A DNA stretch of 64,000 nt from Georgenia soli. Lineage in GTDB: Bacteria; Actinomycetota; Actinomycetes; Actinomycetales; Actinomycetaceae. Numbering within the stretch: position 1 is the stretch's first letter; every line of letters begins with the position of its first letter. The stretch lies in contig NZ_PDJI01000004.1 of assembly GCF_002563695.1 (NCBI RefSeq), forward strand, positions 1,054,001 to 1,118,000, given 5' to 3'. Under the pieces are notes generated by a model, which did not search any database, had not been told where the DNA came from, and saw nothing but the letters and a program-made list of their open reading frames with translations. The position numbers were made by a program, and so were the translations under genes. Positions 56,941 to 64,000 of this stretch are shown one piece after another.

Positions 56941-57014
56941 TGCCCCCAACGGGATTCGAACCCGTACTGGGCCGGGTTTAAGCCGGCTGCCTCTGCCAGT
57001 TGGGCTATGGGGGC
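56941..57014 (-). tRNA. tRNA with UAA anticodon and class I (short) variable loop
   Basis: 74 nt including discriminator A73; no encoded CCA. Acceptor GCCCCCA pairs with TGGGGGC (7 bp), D-arm contains the GG dimer, anticodon stem GCCGG/CCGGC (5 bp), anticodon loop CUUAAAC, so anticodon UAA (reads leucine UUA), variable loop of only 5 nt (CCAGU), T-arm ACGGG-UUCGAAU-CCCGU. A leucine tRNA should have a long variable arm; this one is class I in shape and looks like a tRNA-Lys/Ala-type body. Fold is complete, so it is probably expressed, but its identity is uncertain. Confidence 0.85.
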
Positions 57015-57045
57015 GCAAGGTCCCATCCTGCCGCACCGGACGACG

Positions 57046-57094
57046 GCGGTCGCGCACCGTTCCGGGTACGACCGCGGTCGCGTACCGTTCGGGT
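57046..57094. repeat. Two imperfect direct repeats upstream of nhaA
   Basis: GCGGTCGCGCACCGTTC (from 57046) and GCGGTCGCGTACCGTTC (from 57074), 28 nt apart, overlap a 12-bp palindrome CGACCGCGGTCG (57069-57080). They lie between the tRNA and nhaA starts (57014 and 57234) and could be binding sites, with no more evidence than position. Confidence 0.4.
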
Positions 57095-57233
57095 GCCGGC
57101 CCGCCACGCTGCGGCGGCAACTCACGGCAATCCTGGGGTCGCCGCAGGTCCGCGCCCTATCGTGGGCCAGATCCAGGCCGGTCGACGCTGCCCACGCGTG
57201 CCCGGCGAGCCAGCGCAGGGAGTACGCACAACG

Positions 57234-58475
57234 ATGAGCACCACGAAGGACGGGGCGAGACCCGGGATCTTCAGCACCTACCGCCGCAAGCTCGAGAACG
57301 AGACGTTCGCGGGCATGGTGCTCCTGGCCGGCGCCGTCGTCGCCCTGATCTGGGCCAACTCCCCGTGGCGGGAGAGCTACCAGGCCCTCTCCGGCTACCT
57401 GATCGGGCCGGAGGCCCTGCACCTGTCGCTCCCGGTGTCCGGCTGGGCGGCGGACGGGCTGCTGGCGATCTTCTTCTTCGTCGTCGGCCTCGAGCTCAAG
57501 ACGGAGTTCGTCACCGGGGCGCTGCGGGACATGAAGCTCGCCCTCGTGCCGGTCCTGGCCGCCGTGTTCGGGATGATCGGACCGGCGCTCGTCTACACCG
57601 CGGTCCAGGTCGTCTCCGGGTCCGGCCGTTACGAGGGCTGGGCGATACCGGTGGCGACCGACATCGCCTTCGCCGTCGCGGTGCTGGGCATCTTCGGCCG
57701 CGGGCTGCCGCCGGCGGTGCGCACGTTCCTGCTCACCCTGGCGGTCGTCGACGACCTGCTGGGCATCACCGTCATCGCGATCTTCTACACCGAGGAGATC
57801 CACTTCCTCGCCCTGTTCGGCTCCCTCGCCCTCATCGCCCTCTTCGCGGTGCTCGTCAACCGTCGCGTCACCAGGTGGTGGCTGCTGGTCCCGATCGCGG
57901 TCGTGGCCTGGGCGCTCATGCACGCCTCGGGCGTGCACGCCACGATCTCGGGCGTACTGATGGGCCTGACCGTGCCGGCACTCGCCCGCGCCGGCGAGGG
58001 GGAGGCGATGACCCACCGGTTCGTGGAGCGCATCCAGCCGTGGTCCGCCGGGCTGGTGCTGCCGATCTTCGCGTTCTTCGCCGCCGGCGTCTCCGTCGTC
58101 GACTCCGGCGGTCTGGGCGGGATGCTCGCCGACCCGGTCGCGATCGGCGTCTACGTCGGCCTGCCGATCGGCAAGCTGCTCGGCATCTGGGGCGGCGTCG
58201 CCCTCCTGACGAAGCTGACGCGCCTGCGGCTGGGGAACGGCATCGACCTCGCCGACATCTTCCCCGTGGCGATGGTCGCCGGGATCGGGTTCACGGTCTC
58301 GCTGCTCATCGCCAGCCTGTCCTTCGACGCCTCCGACCCGGCGTCCGCGCACGCGCGCGTCGCGGTCCTGCTCGGCTCGCTCATCGCCGCCGTGCTGGGC
58401 GCGATCTTGCTGCGGGTGCGGGCGGCGGTGCGGGTGCGCGGGCGCGCCGCGCAGCACCCCCGCGGACACGCCTGA
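57234..58475 (+). CDS. nhaA: Na+/H+ antiporter NhaA (copy 1)
   Basis: 413-residue NhaA, exporting Na+ (or Li+) in exchange for H+. Signature sites: ALIWANSPWRESYQ, FFFVVGLELKTEF, ATDIAFAVAVLGIFGRGLP in parts, and the ion-binding Asp pair in AVVDDLLGI. About 12 helices. Start at 57234 with AGGGAG about 10 nt away. A paralogue lies at 60714-61976 on the other strand. Confidence 0.95.
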   Translation: MSTTKDGARPGIFSTYRRKLENETFAGMVLLAGAVVALIWANSPWRESYQALSGYLIGPEALHLSLPVSGWAADGLLAIFFFVVGLELKTEFVTGALRDMKLALVPVLAAVFGMIGPALVYTAVQVVSGSGRYEGWAIPVATDIAFAVAVLGIFGRGLPPAVRTFLLTLAVVDDLLGITVIAIFYTEEIHFLALFGSLALIALFAVLVNRRVTRWWLLVPIAVVAWALMHASGVHATISGVLMGLTVPALARAGEGEAMTHRFVERIQPWSAGLVLPIFAFFAAGVSVVDSGGLGGMLADPVAIGVYVGLPIGKLLGIWGGVALLTKLTRLRLGNGIDLADIFPVAMVAGIGFTVSLLIASLSFDASDPASAHARVAVLLGSLIAAVLGAILLRVRAAVRVRGRAAQHPRGHA

Positions 58476-58545
58476 CGGACAACGCCGGCCGGCGCAGACG
58501 GCCGGCCGACCGGCGCCGAGATCCCGACTGACCGAACCGCCCATG

Positions 58546-58588
58546 ACGGGGAAGGTCACTGCTCTCCAGGAGCAGCGGCCTTCCCCGT
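58546..58588. terminator. Bidirectional terminator
   Basis: A 10-bp stem ACGGGGAAGG/CCTTCCCCGT (58546-58555 with 58579-58588) with an inner 6-bp stem CTGCTC/GAGCAG (58559-58564 with 58570-58575), between convergent nhaA and ppx. Confidence 0.85.
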
Positions 58589-58605
58589 TGTCGTCCTGCC
58601 GCCGC

Positions 58606-59565
58606 TCAGCGCACGAGCGACAGGGCGATCCCGTCGAGGATGTCGTGCTCGCTCGTCACCACCGGGCCGAGCGCACCGCCGCCGGCCGCGACCTCGGAGG
58701 CGACCCGCGCGACGATCTCCGACCAGATCAGGGCCCCCGCCCCGATGACGTCCACCCGGCCCGGGTGCATGAACCCCATGGCGGCACGGTCGGCGTGGGG
58801 GGCGTGCAGGAGTGCTGAGCACGAGTTCAGGACCCGGTCGGCCTCCAGGGCGGCGCCGTCGATCGCGGCCGGGTCGTACGCCGGCAGTCGGAGCGCGTGG
58901 GCGGTGACCGTGGTGACCGAGCCGGCCAGACCGACGAGCGTGCGGGCCCGCCCGAGCGGGACGACGGCGGAGGCGTCGTCGAGCATGCGGCGCACGTCGG
59001 CCCGGGCGGCCTCCTCCTCCTGCGGGGTGGGCGGGTCGGTGCGCAGGTGGCGCTCGGTCAGCCGCACGCAGCCGACGTCCATGGACAGCGCCGCCCGGGG
59101 GGTGCCGTCGCCGAGGACGAGCTCGGTGGAGCCGCCGCCGATGTCGACGACGAGGTACGGGCCGGCGTGCGCGGGGTCGAGGACGCTGACGGCGCCGGCG
59201 AAGCTCAGCGCTGCCTCCTCCTCGCCGGAGACGACCTCGGGGACCACGCCGAGCGCGTCGCGGACGCCGTCGACGAAGTCCTGCCGGTTCTCCGCGTCCC
59301 GGGTGGCCGAGGTGGCGACGAAACGGGTGCGCTCCACGCCGAGGGCGCGGCACTGCGCCGCGTAGTCGCGGGCGGCGGCGAGAGTGCGGTCGAGCGCGGC
59401 GGGGTCGAGGCGGCCCGTGCGGTCCACGCCCTGGCCGAGGCGGACGATCTCCATGCGACGCTCGACGTCGGTCAGCCGGTGACCGCCGGTGCCGTCCGGC
59501 TCGATGTCGGCGACGAGGAGACGGATGGAGTTGGTGCCACAGTCGATGGCCGCTACACGAGTCAC
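58606..59565 (-). CDS. Ppx/GppA phosphatase family protein
   Basis: 319-residue exopolyphosphatase/pppGpp phosphohydrolase-type protein of the short actinobacterial class. Actin-like ATPase-fold motifs: AIDCGTNSIRLLVAD (about 4-18), ATSATRDAEN and VVDIGGGSTELVLGD. GTG start at 59565. In many actinobacteria it follows DUF501 in the eno-ftsB cluster; here three genes and about 2.5 kb lie between. Confidence 0.92.
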   Translation of the reverse strand: MTRVAAIDCGTNSIRLLVADIEPDGTGGHRLTDVERRMEIVRLGQGVDRTGRLDPAALDRTLAAARDYAAQCRALGVERTRFVATSATRDAENRQDFVDGVRDALGVVPEVVSGEEEAALSFAGAVSVLDPAHAGPYLVVDIGGGSTELVLGDGTPRAALSMDVGCVRLTERHLRTDPPTPQEEEAARADVRRMLDDASAVVPLGRARTLVGLAGSVTTVTAHALRLPAYDPAAIDGAALEADRVLNSCSALLHAPHADRAAMGFMHPGRVDVIGAGALIWSEIVARVASEVAAGGGALGPVVTSEHDILDGIALSLVR

Positions 59566-59599
59566 CGGACAACCCTGCCACGGCGCTCCGGGTCGCACC

Positions 59600-59605
59600 T
59601 ACGCT
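59600..59605 (+). promoter_or_regulatory. -10 box of the ybaK gene (leaderless)
   Basis: TACGCT, 7 nt before the ATG at 59613, with no Shine-Dalgarno sequence, suggests a leaderless mRNA. It is 34 nt from the start of divergent ppx. Confidence 0.4.
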
Positions 59606-59612
59606 GGCCACC

Positions 59613-60074
59613 ATGAGCGAGGAGCGCGCCGTCGCAGCGCTGGAGCAGTCCGGCATCAGCTTCACCGTCACCCGGCACGGGCGGGTCTCCAGCCTCGCAG
59701 AGGCTGCCGCCGCACGAGGCGTGGCCCCCTCGGCGATCATCAAGACGCTCGTCGTGCGCCGCGGCGAGGGTGACTACCTCTTCGTCCTCGTGCCCGGCGG
59801 TCGCACGATCTCGTGGCCCAAGCTGCGGGCCCTGCTCGGGGTGAACCGGATGTCCATGCCGGACGCCGCCACCGCGAAGGACGTGACCGGCTACGAGCGC
59901 GGCACCATCACCCCGTTCGGCGCCACCACCGCATGGCCGGTCATCATGGACGAGACGATCTCGGGAACGGTCTCGATCGGCGCCGGCGCGCACGGTGTCG
60001 CGGCTACCGTCGACGCCGACGACGTCGTCACGGCGCTGGGGGCGCAGGTCGCGGACGTCACCGAGCCGGAGTAG
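59613..60074 (+). CDS. YbaK/EbsC-like aminoacyl-tRNA deacylase
   Basis: 153-residue stand-alone editing domain of the YbaK/ProX family, which hydrolyses mischarged aminoacyl-tRNA (for example Cys-tRNAPro). The catalytic Lys is in IIKTLVVRRG, and GGRTISWPKLRALLGVNR and GTITPFGA are family motifs. The amino acid specificity (Pro, Ser, Thr or Ala-related) is open. Starts with no ribosome binding site. Confidence 0.9.
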   Translation: MSEERAVAALEQSGISFTVTRHGRVSSLAEAAAARGVAPSAIIKTLVVRRGEGDYLFVLVPGGRTISWPKLRALLGVNRMSMPDAATAKDVTGYERGTITPFGATTAWPVIMDETISGTVSIGAGAHGVAATVDADDVVTALGAQVADVTEPE

Positions 60075-60109
60075 CCAGGGGCGCGCGTGCGACGGCCGAG
60101 GAGCTCGCC

Positions 60110-60604
60110 ATGGGGCACAGGGTCCGCCGGGGGCTGCTGATCACGACGGCGGCCGGGGCGGCCGCGCTGGTGGCGTTCTTCGTCCTGCTGCGCTCGGGCG
60201 GCCCGCGCACGAAGCACGCCGTCGCGCGCTTCAACAAGAGGGTGCTCAACCCCGCCATGCTGCGTCTCGCCGGGCGGCGGCACTGGTACACCTCCGTGCT
60301 CCGGCACACCGGACGGCGCTCGGGGCGGGCGTTCGCCACACCGGTCGTGGCGGTGCCGGTCGACGGCGGGTTCGTCGTCCCGCTGCCGTACGGGCAGAAG
60401 GTGGACTGGCTGCGCAACGTCCGGGCCGCCGGGCGCGCCGTCCTGACGTGCCGCGGCACCACCTACGACGTGTCCGGGCCGGAGGTGCTGGACGCCGCCG
60501 TCGTCATGCCGATGCTCGAGCCGCGGTACCAGCGGGTGTGGCGCCGGTACGACATCGAGCACTTCCTCCGGGTCCGCGCCGTCCCGCGGACGTCGCGCCT
60601 GTAG
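60110..60604 (+). CDS. Deazaflavin-dependent nitroreductase-like protein
   Basis: 164 residues. An N-terminal membrane helix (about 9-27) precedes a Ddn-type split-barrel with VARFNKRVLNPAMLRLAGRR in parts, TSVLRHTGRRSGRAFATPVVAVP in parts, and PLPYGQKVDWLRNV, the pattern of F420-dependent quinone/nitro reductases. It probably uses F420H2; in mycobacteria such enzymes reduce quinones or activate nitro drugs. Follows ybaK by 35 nt on the same strand. Confidence 0.88.
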   Translation: MGHRVRRGLLITTAAGAAALVAFFVLLRSGGPRTKHAVARFNKRVLNPAMLRLAGRRHWYTSVLRHTGRRSGRAFATPVVAVPVDGGFVVPLPYGQKVDWLRNVRAAGRAVLTCRGTTYDVSGPEVLDAAVVMPMLEPRYQRVWRRYDIEHFLRVRAVPRTSRL

Positions 60605-60713
60605 GGCTCGGCACCGGACCGCGTGGTCGCCCGCGGGCGGCGCCGCAATAGGCCCGTCCGCCGCGCACCCTCGGTCCGTCCCGCCGCGAGCCTGCCGTCG
60701 CTCCGCGGCGGTC

Positions 60714-61976
60714 TCAGCCCTCGAGGTGGGCGACGCGGGCACCCCGCCCGCGAACCCGCACCCGGGCCCGCGCACGAAGGGTGATCCCTCCCAGGGCTGC
60801 GGAGATCACCGAACCGACGATCACGGCAAACTTCGCGTGGTCGCCCTCCGCGGTCGCCCCGAAGGACAGCTCGGCGATGAGGAGCGAGACGGTGAAGCCG
60901 ATCCCCGCGAGCATGGCGACGCCGAGCAGGTCGGACAGGTCGACGCCGTGGCCCAGCCGCAGCCGTGTGGTCCTCACCAGCAGCGCGACCCCGCCCCAGA
61001 TGCCGAGCACCTTGCCGAGCACGAGTCCGGCGACCACACCGATGGTGATGGGGTCACCGAGGATCTCGCTCACGCCGCCGGAGTCGATCACCGACACGCC
61101 GGCCGCGAAGAAGGCGAACACCGGGAGCGCGAACCCGGCGGAGATGGGCTGGACGCGCTCCACGAACACGTGGGTCAGCTGCGCCGGGTCACCCCGCCGA
61201 AGTCTGGCCGGGACGGTCATTCCGAGCAGCACACCCGCCACCGTGGCGTGGACGCCGGACTCGTGCATGAACACCCACGCGACCACCGCGAGCGGTACGA
61301 GCAGCCACCAGTGCAGGACCCGCCTCTGGACGAGGAACCCGAACAGGGCGATCAGGGCCAGCGAGGCCAGCAGGTGGAGCAAGCTGATCTCCTCCGTGTA
61401 GAAGACGGCGATGACGGTGATGGCGAGGAGGTCGTCCACCACCGCGAGGGTCAGCAGGAACACCCGCAGCGCCGGGGGCAGCCCGCGGCCGAAGATGCCG
61501 AGCAGCGCCACCGCGAACGCGATGTCCGTGGCGGTGGGGATCGCCCATCCGTCCACGGCACCGGAACCTGTGGCGGTCTGGACGGCGACGTAGATCAGCG
61601 CTGGCACGGCCATGCCCAGCACGGCGGCGAGCATCGGCAGCAACGCCTCGTCGAGCTTGCGCAGCGAGCCGGTGACGAACTCCGTCTTGAGCTCGAGCCC
61701 GACGACGAAGAAGAAGATGGCGAGCAGGCCGTCGGCCGCCCAGGTGGAGAGGGAGAGGTCCAGGTGCAGCGCGGCCGGGCCTACCTCGAGGCCGGCGAGG
61801 GCCTGGTAGCTCTCGCGCCACGGCGAGTTCGCCCACAGCAGGGCCAGCAGTGCCGCACCGAGGAGGAGCGAGCCCGCGAACGTCTCGTCCTGCAGGCGGA
61901 GCAGGAAGCGGCGACGGGCGCTGTGGGCCGTCGCGGTGGGGATGTGATGGTGCTCCTGCGGCTCGCGGTGCGGCAT
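60714..61976 (-). CDS. nhaA: Na+/H+ antiporter NhaA (copy 2)
   Basis: 420-residue NhaA, with ALLWANSPWRESYQ, FFFVVGLELKTEF, IPTATDIAFAVALLGIFGRG in parts and AVVDDLLAI. It is about two-thirds identical by eye to copy 1 in the helices but has a His-rich N-terminus (HHHIPTATAH) and different loops, so it may have a different pH response. AAGGGG 7 nt before the ATG. It faces the ybaK-nitroreductase pair. Confidence 0.94.
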   Translation of the reverse strand: MPHREPQEHHHIPTATAHSARRRFLLRLQDETFAGSLLLGAALLALLWANSPWRESYQALAGLEVGPAALHLDLSLSTWAADGLLAIFFFVVGLELKTEFVTGSLRKLDEALLPMLAAVLGMAVPALIYVAVQTATGSGAVDGWAIPTATDIAFAVALLGIFGRGLPPALRVFLLTLAVVDDLLAITVIAVFYTEEISLLHLLASLALIALFGFLVQRRVLHWWLLVPLAVVAWVFMHESGVHATVAGVLLGMTVPARLRRGDPAQLTHVFVERVQPISAGFALPVFAFFAAGVSVIDSGGVSEILGDPITIGVVAGLVLGKVLGIWGGVALLVRTTRLRLGHGVDLSDLLGVAMLAGIGFTVSLLIAELSFGATAEGDHAKFAVIVGSVISAALGGITLRARARVRVRGRGARVAHLEG

Positions 61977-62143
61977 GCTGCACCCCTTCTGGGTCGGTCG
62001 ACAAGGACGTTGCCGACCAGACTTCCCGGCGCACCGCGAGCCACCCTACGTGAGGCGCCCCCGCGACGAAAAGGCGCCCGGAGTGTGGCCACGGACACCC
62101 GCCACGGTCGTCGTCACGGTCAACCGTCCGGTCACCGCGACGC

Positions 62144-62644
62144 TCAGCAGGAGCAGCGGTCGGGGCTCCACACCCCTTCGAGCAGGCGCAGCGTCTCGTC
62201 ACCGAACGGGTTGACGCCCGGCCCGACGGCGAGCGTGTGCCCCAGCAGCGCGTGGAGGCACTTGACGCGGGTCGGCATGCCGCCGGCCGACACGCCGGCG
62301 ATCTCCTCGACCTCGCCCAGCTCCGCACGGCGGGCGAGGTAGTCCTCGTGCGCCCGCCGGTACCGGGCGGCGAGGTCCTCGTCCGTCCGCAGCCGCTCGT
62401 TCATGCCCTCCATGACCTGCTGGGCCTCGAGGGTGCTGGCGGCCTTCACCGCGGGCGGGCAGGTGAGGTAGTACGACGTCGGGAACGGGGTGCCGTCGTC
62501 GAGGCGCGGGGCCGTCCGGACCACGAGGGGGCGGCCGCAGACGCAGCGGGCTGCGATCTCCACCACGCCGCGCGGCACCCGTCCGAGCTGCTCGGCGAGG
62601 ACCTCGAGGTCACGGTCGGTCACGGTGGTGCTCTGGTCGGTCAC
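62144..62644 (-). CDS. DUF501 family protein
   Basis: 166-residue conserved actinobacterial protein of unknown function. It has a Cys pair CVCGRP near residue 34, later a TCPP, and the C-terminal motif TRVKCLHALLGHTLA, with a further CSC at the end; together these may bind metal. Ends 2 nt... the start lies 12 nt from the ftsB stop, as usual for the eno-ftsB-DUF501-ppx cluster. Confidence 0.9.
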   Translation of the reverse strand: MTDQSTTVTDRDLEVLAEQLGRVPRGVVEIAARCVCGRPLVVRTAPRLDDGTPFPTSYYLTCPPAVKAASTLEAQQVMEGMNERLRTDEDLAARYRRAHEDYLARRAELGEVEEIAGVSAGGMPTRVKCLHALLGHTLAVGPGVNPFGDETLRLLEGVWSPDRCSC

Positions 62645-62656
62645 CGGCCCATTGTC

Positions 62657-63403
62657 CTACGGCGTCGGGTCCTCGGCGGGCGGGGTCAGGCCGGACGGGT
62701 CCTCGTCGCCGACGACGGACTCACCAGCCACCTGCACGGACTCCCAGGTGCGCAGGTACCAGGGTGTCGCCGCGGCGCGCTCGGCGACCCGTTCGGCCGC
62801 CTCGGCCTCCGCGGGGCTCTCACCGCCGGTCACGGTCTCCGGGTCGACGACGACGTAGGGCGTCTCCCCCGGCATGACGTAGCCCAGCCGGTCGCGGGCC
62901 TGGGCCTGGACGTACTCGGGGTCCTGCCAGCGTGCGAGCTGGCGCTCGAGGTCGGCGTTGCGCTCCTCGGCGTCGGCGACGGCCGCGTTGAGCTCGCGCA
63001 GCTGCTCCTGCTGCGCGACGGCAAAGCGCAGCGTCGGCGCCAGCACGGCGAACGCCATGAGCACGACGAGGAAGAGCGCGAGGGCGCGCAAGCTCACGGT
63101 CGGGCGCGGCTCTCCGGCGGGGTCCTGCGACCCGAAGGTGACGAAGCGGCGCGGCGTCGCCTCCGCCGTGGGGCGGGGCGGGGTCCTGGCGGCCCTGGAC
63201 GTGGAGGCCCGCGAGGCGGGGCGGGAGGCGGCGGCGGAACGTGGCGCGGACGCGCGCGGGGCGGCGGGGCGGCCGGCGGACGTGCGCGCCCCCGGCCTGT
63301 CGCCGGACCTGCCCGGCGTGCGGGGCTGCGTGGGCCGTCCCGCCTGCGAGCGTGCACCGGCCGCGCGGGGTGCGGCGGGTCGGCGGCTGCTCATGGGCTC
63401 CAT
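62657..63403 (-). CDS. ftsB: FtsB/DivIC-like septum formation initiator
   Basis: 248 residues. A long disordered, Arg/Pro/Ala/Ser-rich N-terminus (about 1-90) precedes a membrane helix (about 103-125), a coiled coil (LRELNAAVADAEERNADLERQLARW in parts, about 132-157) and the DPEYVQAQARDRLGYVMPGE block, the FtsB/DivIC signature. It joins the FtsQBL part of the divisome. The start is uncertain (ATG at 63403 or 63394). The tail after PYVVVDPE is acidic. Confidence 0.9.
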   Translation of the reverse strand: MEPMSSRRPAAPRAAGARSQAGRPTQPRTPGRSGDRPGARTSAGRPAAPRASAPRSAAASRPASRASTSRAARTPPRPTAEATPRRFVTFGSQDPAGEPRPTVSLRALALFLVVLMAFAVLAPTLRFAVAQQEQLRELNAAVADAEERNADLERQLARWQDPEYVQAQARDRLGYVMPGETPYVVVDPETVTGGESPAEAEAAERVAERAAATPWYLRTWESVQVAGESVVGDEDPSGLTPPAEDPTP

Positions 63404-63424
63404 CGTCTCGCACCGGTACGGCGA

Positions 63425-63487
63425 ACGCCGGGAGCCGCGGCGCGTGAGTCGTCAGGGTGACGAGCTCACGCGCGCGGCTCCCGGCGT
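63425..63487 (-). terminator. Terminator after eno
   Basis: A 23-bp stem with one bulge (63425-63448 with 63465-63487) and 16-nt loop, 13 nt after the eno stop. It separates eno from ftsB, which otherwise often share transcription. Confidence 0.85.
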
Positions 63488-63500
63488 CCGGGGCTGCTGC

Positions 63501-64000
<500 letters not shown>

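Noticed and set aside
56941..57014. Class II tRNA-Leu(UAA) as in bldA
   Set aside because: The fold leaves only 5 nt between the anticodon and T stems, so there is no long variable arm.

Overview
The window is about 64 kb of very GC-rich DNA from an actinobacterium. Mycothiol genes (mshB, mca), the trehalose importer lpqY-sugABC, DUF3151, DUF4307, DUF501 and a Z-prenyl diphosphate synthase all point there. Gene content and order (eno-ftsB-DUF501, greA-ilvA, DUF3151-xseA) suggest a free-living member of the Micrococcales, though the genus cannot be fixed from the sequence. GTG starts, 4-nt ATGA/GTGA stop-start overlaps and TANNNT -10 boxes about 7 nt before leaderless starts are common. No prophage, insertion sequence, CRISPR array or defence island is visible, so this is mostly core chromosome.

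Layout. 0.1-6.5 kb (minus): VanW protein, flavin reductase, membrane protein, mshB and typA. 6.7-7.3 kb: PH-domain membrane protein. 7.4-19.2 kb (minus): two complete peptide ABC transporters, each with a lipoprotein, two permeases and one fused double ATPase, but arranged differently. 19.4-27.4 kb: mixed small operons with GerW, a HesB-like protein, nitrilase, YidD, an LLM oxidoreductase, a VOC protein, YchF, RmuC and IspH. 27.5-31 kb (plus): DUF3151, exonuclease VII (xseA, xseB) and a PfkB kinase. 31-35.4 kb (minus): lpqY-sugA-sugB-sugC. 35.5-41.7 kb: carbonic anhydrase, TauE permease, PhoH2 with a possible leader ORF, prenyl transferase, hemolysin III and PPK2. 41.8-47.2 kb: mca, DUF4307, greA, ilvA and an AI-2E permease. 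47.4-50.9 kb: msrA, an msrA remnant, small proteins, FKBP and a Bax-inhibitor-1 protein. 51.3-55.2 kb (plus): ABC exporter with a two-component system. 55.3-58.5 kb: type II NADH dehydrogenase, an odd tRNA and nhaA. 58.6-64 kb: ppx, ybaK, a deazaflavin-type nitroreductase, a second nhaA, DUF501, ftsB and the 3' end of eno.

Functional themes are thiol and redox maintenance (mshB, mca, msrA, flavin and deazaflavin enzymes), nutrient scavenging (two peptide importers, trehalose recycling), envelope building (prenyl transferase, VanW, YidD, FtsB), ion and pH homeostasis (two NhaA, carbonic anhydrase), polyphosphate metabolism (PPK2, Ppx) and stress (GreA, PhoH2).

Two things stand out. First, the tRNA at 56941-57014 has a UAA (leucine) anticodon but a short, class I variable loop. 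Second, five short tandem-repeat arrays with units of 16 to 27 nt all sit between a gene's stop codon and a strong terminator hairpin (in the first array repeat and hairpin partly overlap). Two of them, 29 kb apart, share a related 19-nt unit.
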